A DNA stretch of 23,863 bases from Candidatus Caenarcanum sp. (GTDB taxonomy: Bacteria; Cyanobacteriota; Vampirovibrionia; Gastranaerophilales; UBA9971). The notes under the pieces were generated by a model. That model was not told the origin of the DNA. It saw nothing but the letters and a program-made list of their open reading frames with translations, and ran no database searches. The stretch is taken from contig DYOT01000002.1 in NCBI GenBank assembly GCA_020720345.1, positions 1 through 23,863 of the forward strand, read 5' to 3'. This document shows, one piece after another, positions 22,579 through 23,863 of the stretch. The position numbers were made by a program, and so were the translations under genes. Each line of letters begins with the position of its first letter. The stretch's first letter is position 1.

Positions 22579-23742
22579 ATGAACCAGCTTTTTAATCAAA
22601 CATATCAAAATAAAAAAGTTCTTGTAACCGGACATACCGGATTTAAAGGAAGCTGGCTGAGCTTATGGCTTTTGCTTCTTGGCGCTGAAGTTGTCGGTTT
22701 TTCCCTTGAGCCTGATACCGACCCGAGCCTTTACAGGGAGTTGGTGCTTGAAAAAAAATTAACCGGTATTATTGGCGATATAAGAGATAAAGACCTTGTT
22801 GAAAGTGTAATAAATAAGCATAAACCGGATTTTATATTTCATCTGGCGGCACAGCCACTTGTAAGGCGTTCTTATTCCGAACCGCACCTGACTTTTGAAA
22901 CAAACATCATGGGAACTGTAAATATCCTTGAAGCTGTTAGAAAAAGTAATTTAAAATGCGTTATTGTTAATGTTACCAGCGATAAATGCTACGAAAATTC
23001 CGGGAATGCATGCAGTTTTTCTGAAAATAATCCTATGGGCGGTTATGATCCATACAGTGCGAGTAAAGGGGCAGCTGAACTTGTAACTTCCGCTTATCGG
23101 AATTCTTATTTTAATCCCGCAAATTACGGCATTAATCATAAGACAGCTCTTGCTTCGGCAAGGGCAGGCAATGTAATTGGCGGCGGAGACTGGGCTGAAG
23201 ACAGACTTATCCCTGATTTTGTCCGTGCTTTGTCAAAAGAAGAAGATATAATTATTAGAAATCCTCATGCGACAAGACCATGGCAGCATGTTATGGAATG
23301 CGTATCAGGTTATTTGCATCTCGCAGCAAAATTAAACGAAAATCCTGCTAAATACGCTGAAGGCTGGAATTTTGGTCCAGATAAAAATTCTGTTATGACG
23401 GTTGAGCAAATTATTCAAAAATCTTTAGAGCTCTGGGGTACAGGAATGAGCTCAGCCTTGCAGGTCGGCAAAGCCGAACCTTCAGGCTCTTCACTCCCAC
23501 TTCGCAGCGGAAATTATAAAATAATTTCTGACAAAAATATGAAAGAAGCCGCTTTTTTAAGCCTTGATATAAGCAAGGCAAAGGAAAAATTAGGCTGGCA
23601 GCCTGTTTATGATATTAATCAGGCTCTTGAAAAAACTATAAGCTGGTATAAAAATTATTATTTTAATAAAGCAGATTCATTTGAATTTACAAAACAGCAG
23701 ATTGAAGAATATTGCAGCAATTATGCTCCCAGTTTTCCCTGA
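22579..23742 (+). CDS. rfbG: CDP-glucose 4,6-dehydratase with a 22-residue insertion
   Basis: Converts CDP-glucose to CDP-4-dehydro-6-deoxyglucose using bound NAD. It is a short-chain dehydrogenase: Rossmann motif TGHTGFKGSW (17-26), catalytic TSDK (133-136), Y159-x-x-x-K163, and the family block GGGDWAEDRLIPD. At 387 residues it is longer than the usual 350-360. Most of the excess is residues 290-311, between LWGTG and NYKIISDKNMKEA, where relatives have only a short link; this stretch is encoded by GC-rich DNA (23446-23511) unlike its surroundings. The core catalytic residues are intact, so the enzyme is probably active. No terminator follows; its last 22 bp overlap an opposite gene. Confidence 0.93.
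   Translation: MNQLFNQTYQNKKVLVTGHTGFKGSWLSLWLLLLGAEVVGFSLEPDTDPSLYRELVLEKKLTGIIGDIRDKDLVESVINKHKPDFIFHLAAQPLVRRSYSEPHLTFETNIMGTVNILEAVRKSNLKCVIVNVTSDKCYENSGNACSFSENNPMGGYDPYSASKGAAELVTSAYRNSYFNPANYGINHKTALASARAGNVIGGGDWAEDRLIPDFVRALSKEEDIIIRNPHATRPWQHVMECVSGYLHLAAKLNENPAKYAEGWNFGPDKNSVMTVEQIIQKSLELWGTGMSSALQVGKAEPSGSSLPLRSGNYKIISDKNMKEAAFLSLDISKAKEKLGWQPVYDINQALEKTISWYKNYYFNKADSFEFTKQQIEEYCSNYAPSFP
23446..23511 (+). repeat. GC-rich in-frame 66-bp insertion within rfbG (possible palindromic mini-element)
   Basis: The 66 bases encode exactly 22 residues that family members appear to lack. The middle 50 bases (23461-23510) are 31/50 G+C by my count, far above the neighbouring sequence. GGTCGGC-AAA-GCCGAACC forms a hairpin with one bulge, and GGA occurs at both edges (23443-23445 and 23509-23511). 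This resembles coding-region palindromic elements such as those of Rickettsia, but a second copy is not in the window. Confidence 0.45.
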
Positions 23743-23863
23743 AAGGTTTTTGCAAGTATTTTTTTAGTCTGATTAACAATGGGAGAATCTAAAAGAAGAG
23801 TAAAAGCCGTTACTAATAGATTATCCGCTTCTTTCTCACTGGTTCCTTTTCTGACAAGCTCTT
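23721..23863 (-). CDS. 3' end of an unidentified gene, cut by window edge
   Basis: On the minus strand an open frame enters at the window edge and runs 46 residues to TAA at 23721: ELVRKGTSEKEADNLLVTAF continuing to KTFQGKLGA. It is amphipathic and helical, with normal codon use and no internal stop, so it looks like a real C-terminus. I cannot name the family. It overlaps the end of rfbG tail to tail by 22 bp, with no terminator between. Confidence 0.6.
   Translation of the reverse strand, partial: ELVRKGTSEKEADNLLVTAFTLLLDSPIVNQTKKILAKTFQGKLGA

Overview
The window looks like a chromosomal segment of an AT-rich, flagellated bacterium with a Gram-negative style surface-sugar pathway. Flagellar rod, MS-ring and export genes, a cytidylyltransferase/dehydratase pair for a CDP-sugar, FolE2, GSI-alpha glutamine synthetase and several small uncharacterised proteins fit a non-photosynthetic cyanobacterial relative (Vampirovibrionia/Melainabacteria). 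That placement is inference from gene content and a remembered resemblance of some small proteins, not something the sequence proves. I see no insertion sequence, integrase, CRISPR array or rRNA.

Layout. 1-1343 (minus): glnA, missing only its last few codons. 1344-2072: a long AT-rich intergenic stretch with the glnA promoter and a nested inverted repeat. 2073-2387 (plus): small orphan gene, converging on a strong terminator at 2458-2485. 2504-13971 (minus): a 13-gene flagellar cluster, in transcription order fliK-like, two FlgF/FlgG-family rod genes, flgB, flgC, a lytic transglycosylase, fliE, fliF, an unusual protein in the fliG position, fliH, flhA, a small exported protein, and a GGDEF protein with an altered active site. 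Hairpins followed by T runs split the cluster after the fliK-like gene and between fliE and fliF. A sigma-28 type promoter sits in front of the first FlgF/FlgG gene. 14310-19641 (plus): an 87-residue protein with a FlgM-like motif, a two-zinc-ribbon protein, mazG, a Gfo/Idh/MocA oxidoreductase and an M16 peptidase. 19638-20000 (minus): a 120-residue coiled-coil-like protein behind a textbook sigma-28 promoter. 20224-20308 (plus): intron-less tRNA-Leu(UAA) with its terminator. 20455-23742 (plus): a protein made of two copies of an RWYDxDP unit, folE2, rfbF and rfbG. 23721-23863 (minus): the 3' end of an unidentified gene, overlapping the end of rfbG.

How it works together. The minus-strand cluster builds the proximal rod, MS ring and export gate of a flagellum. 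Two sigma-28 sites indicate that the cell uses the FliA/SigD hierarchy and place an unknown 120-residue protein in that regulon. The GGDEF protein at the operon end suggests a cyclic-di-GMP link to motility, though its signature is degenerate. rfbF and rfbG make CDP-4-keto-6-deoxyglucose, the entry to branched or dideoxy sugars of surface polysaccharide. The most unusual items are a GC-rich, in-frame 66-bp insertion inside rfbG, the non-canonical protein in the fliG position, and the orphan sigma-28 gene.
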